A stretch of DNA of 64,000 nt, taken from contig NZ_CP142396.1 of NCBI RefSeq assembly GCF_035934735.1, forward strand, positions 2,170,001 to 2,234,000. The letters are read 5' to 3'. This DNA comes from Sedimentibacter sp. MB31-C6. GTDB taxonomy: Bacteria > Bacillota > Clostridia > Tissierellales > Sedimentibacteraceae. Positions within the stretch are counted from its first letter, which is position 1. Each line of letters starts with the position of its first letter. Shown in pieces: positions 61,983-64,000 of this stretch. The notes under the pieces were generated by a model. It was not told the origin of the DNA. It saw nothing but the letters and a program-made list of their open reading frames with translations, and searched no databases. The position numbers and the translations under genes were made by a program.

Positions 61983-62555
61983 ATGATATATTTAGAGATT
62001 TTTTGGAGTTTTTTTCAAATAGGACTCTTTAGTATTGGTGGAGGGTATGCTGCTCTTCCTCTAATAGAACATCAAGTTATAGAAATTCATAATTGGCTTT
62101 CTCTTCAAGAATTTGCCGATTTGCTTACTATTTCTCAAATGACTCCTGGACCAATTGCCATAAACTCTGCTACTTTTGTTGGTACTAAGGTTGCTGGATT
62201 ACCTGGGGCTATAATAGCTACAATTGGATGTATTACACCATCTTGTATAATTGTGTTAACATTAGCTTACTTTTATTTTAAATATAAAAATTTATCTTCA
62301 ATACAAGGAATTTTAAAAGGATTAAGACCAGCTGTAGTATCATTAATAGCATCAGCAGGTTTGTCAATACTTCTTTTAGCTGTTTTTAAAACAGAAGATG
62401 TATCAATAATGAATATGGAGGTAGAAGACATTAATTTTATTTCAGTTATTTTAGTAGTAATAGGAGTTTTTGTTTTAAGAAAATACAAGACAGATCCTAT
62501 AAAAGTAATGATTACTACTGGTGTGATAGGAATATTTGTTTATGGAATTATATAA
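61983..62555 (+). CDS. Chromate transporter, short ChrA subunit 2
   Basis: 190-residue partner with the same CHR motifs: FSIGGGYAALPLIEHQVIEIHNWLS and ISQMTPGPIAINSATFVGTKVAG. It follows the first half with AAAGGAG inside the previous gene, so the two are co-translated and likely form a heterodimer. dnaE begins 25 bases later. Confidence 0.9.
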   Translation: MIYLEIFWSFFQIGLFSIGGGYAALPLIEHQVIEIHNWLSLQEFADLLTISQMTPGPIAINSATFVGTKVAGLPGAIIATIGCITPSCIIVLTLAYFYFKYKNLSSIQGILKGLRPAVVSLIASAGLSILLLAVFKTEDVSIMNMEVEDINFISVILVVIGVFVLRKYKTDPIKVMITTGVIGIFVYGII

Positions 62556-62579
62556 AACTAGAAAAAGAGGAGAGAAATT

Positions 62580-64000
62580 ATGTCAAACAAATTTACACAT
62601 TTACACGTACATACTGAATTTAGTCTCCTTGATGGTGCTTGCAGAATAAAGGAGCTTGTAAAAAAAGCTAAAGAACTAAATATGGATTCCATAGCTATTA
62701 CAGATCATGGAGTAATGTATGGAGTAGTTGAATTTTTTAAAGCAGCAAAAAAAGAAAACATAAAACCTATATTAGGGTTTGAAGCATATATATCTCCGCG
62801 AAATATGTCTAATAAGGACCCTCAAAAGGATAAAAATCAGTATCATCTCGTTTTACTTGCAGAAAATTACGAAGGTTATAAAAACCTATTAAAGATTTGT
62901 TCAGCAGGTTTTGTTGATGGATATTATTATAAACCAAGAATAGATAAAGAAATATTAAAACGATACAGTAAGGGTATAATAGCATTAAGTGCATGTCTTG
63001 CAGGAGAAGTTCAAAGTTCATTACTTAATAATAATTATGAAGAAGCTTTAAAAACAGCTTTAATATATAAAGACATATTTGGAGAAAATAATTATTTCTT
63101 AGAATTGCAAAATCATGGTATGGAAGAGCAGGCAGAAGTAAATAAGGCACTAATAAAAATAAGTCAAGAAACAGGTATACCTCTCGTTGCAACTAATGAT
63201 GTACATTATATTAATAAAGAAGATGCATATTTTCATGATGTATTGCTTTGTATTCAAATGCAAAATACTATAAATGATGAAGATAGAATGAAATTTCCAT
63301 CTGATGAGTTTTATTTAAAATCTTACGATGAGATGGCTTTGCTTTTTCCAGAAGAAGCATTAGAAAATACTACTAAAATTGCAGAGCGATGTAATGTTGA
63401 ATTGGATTTTGATACAGTACATTTACCAGAATTTAAAATACCAGATAAGTATACTAAGAGTGAATATTTTAGAGGAATATGTGAAAAGGGTTTAAAAGAA
63501 AGATATAAAGATATTACAGAAGAAATTAAATCAAGACTTAATTATGAAATTGGTATAATTGAGCAAATGGGTTATGTTGATTATTTTTTGATTGTATGGG
63601 ATTTTATTAAATATGCAAAAGATAATAAAATAATGGTTGGTCCAGGAAGAGGGTCCGCCGCTGGAAGTTTAGTTGCATATTCAATGAAAATCACTAATAT
63701 AGACCCATTAAAGTACAGTTTAATTTTCGAAAGATTCTTAAATCCTGAAAGAGTTAGTATGCCTGATATAGACGTAGATTTTTGCTATGAACGTCGTGAA
63801 GAAGTCATTGATTACGTTAGACATAAATATGGAGATGAAAGAGTTGCACAAATAATAACCTTTGGTACCATGGCTGCAAGAGGTTCTATTAGAGACGTTG
63901 GCAGAGCATTAGACTTTTCATATGGTGAAGTAGACTTTATTGCAAAGAAAATTCCAATGAATATTGGAATGACAATTTCCACTGCATTAGAAGTAAACAA
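62580..64000 (+). CDS. dnaE: DNA polymerase III subunit alpha, 3' end outside window
   Basis: Replicative DNA polymerase of the DnaE type; 473 residues are visible and the frame is open at the right edge. Start at ATG 62580 after AGAGGAGAG. The PHP domain opens with FTHLHVHTEFSLLDGA and ITDHGVMYG; the polymerase core shows GPGRGSAAGSLVAY and the catalytic aspartates in MPDIDVDFCYERREE. Both PHP metal motifs look intact (HxHxE, DH). PolC-type features are absent. Confidence 0.96.
   Translation, partial: MSNKFTHLHVHTEFSLLDGACRIKELVKKAKELNMDSIAITDHGVMYGVVEFFKAAKKENIKPILGFEAYISPRNMSNKDPQKDKNQYHLVLLAENYEGYKNLLKICSAGFVDGYYYKPRIDKEILKRYSKGIIALSACLAGEVQSSLLNNNYEEALKTALIYKDIFGENNYFLELQNHGMEEQAEVNKALIKISQETGIPLVATNDVHYINKEDAYFHDVLLCIQMQNTINDEDRMKFPSDEFYLKSYDEMALLFPEEALENTTKIAERCNVELDFDTVHLPEFKIPDKYTKSEYFRGICEKGLKERYKDITEEIKSRLNYEIGIIEQMGYVDYFLIVWDFIKYAKDNKIMVGPGRGSAAGSLVAYSMKITNIDPLKYSLIFERFLNPERVSMPDIDVDFCYERREEVIDYVRHKYGDERVAQIITFGTMAARGSIRDVGRALDFSYGEVDFIAKKIPMNIGMTISTALEVN

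Overview
The window is AT-rich, densely packed DNA with strong AGGAGG-type ribosome binding sites and occasional TTG/GTG starts. Its gene content includes a tungsten-type aldehyde ferredoxin oxidoreductase, a rubrerythrin, FeoAB and ferredoxin-like MinD ATPases. Together these point to an obligately anaerobic, peptide- or amino-acid-using clostridial Firmicute (Tissierellales/Sedimentibacter-like is my guess). No rRNA, tRNA or CRISPR was seen.

Layout. (1) 1-5161: nucleoside uptake and salvage (ABC ATPase, two permeases, nucleoside hydrolase, ribokinase). (2) 5246-8151: two cold-shock proteins on the minus strand and two LytR-CpsA-Psr cell-envelope proteins. (3) 8334-11507: alanine racemase, M20 amidohydrolase and DppA-type D-aminopeptidase. 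(4) 11719-21110: a catabolic gene cluster with a GntR regulator, an ectoine-hydrolase-like M24 protein, a complete TRAP transporter, a second M20 hydrolase, an aldehyde ferredoxin oxidoreductase and a divergent serine hydroxymethyltransferase-like PLP enzyme. A GntR-type operator half-site pair occurs before both the regulator and the M24 gene. (5) 21348-23814: a DMT exporter and the 23S rRNA methyltransferase RlmD/RumA. (6) About 23.8-37.3 kb: an accessory region starting at the 3' end of rumA. It holds a BlaI/BlaR pair, a lipoprotein, mobile-element-type small genes, an orphan anti-sigma protein, a DtxR-FeoA-FeoB-Fur iron island, acetyltransferases and many gene remnants (DUF2325, homoserine dehydrogenase, DEDDh exonuclease, flavodoxin, DUF2461). 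(7) 37.3-43.6 kb: UvsE, a DMT transporter, a MATE exporter, a hypothetical and CstA. (8) 43.8-49.7 kb: an SDR and a LacI-regulated rbsDACB ribose operon without its own ribokinase; the only ribokinase seen is at 4.3 kb. (9) 49.9-57.3 kb: a DUF5320 / DUF134 / NifX-like / MinD-ferredoxin ATPase pair / Mrp / FMN glutamate-synthase-like / NifX-like cluster, bracketed by two identical same-orientation IS1182-type insertion sequences. (10) 59.1-64.0 kb: rubrerythrin, cardiolipin synthase, a split chromate transporter and the 5' part of dnaE.

The most interesting parts are three. The DoeA-like/TRAP/AOR/SHMT-like cluster may be an anaerobic route for ectoine-type compatible solutes or a related amide. 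The IS-flanked Fe-S ATPase cluster has its own palindrome-controlled promoter. Two families of small palindromic repeats are present: one abuts stop codons across the window, and the other has truncated two genes. All functional names are assigned by reading motifs and family resemblance; nothing was computed or searched.
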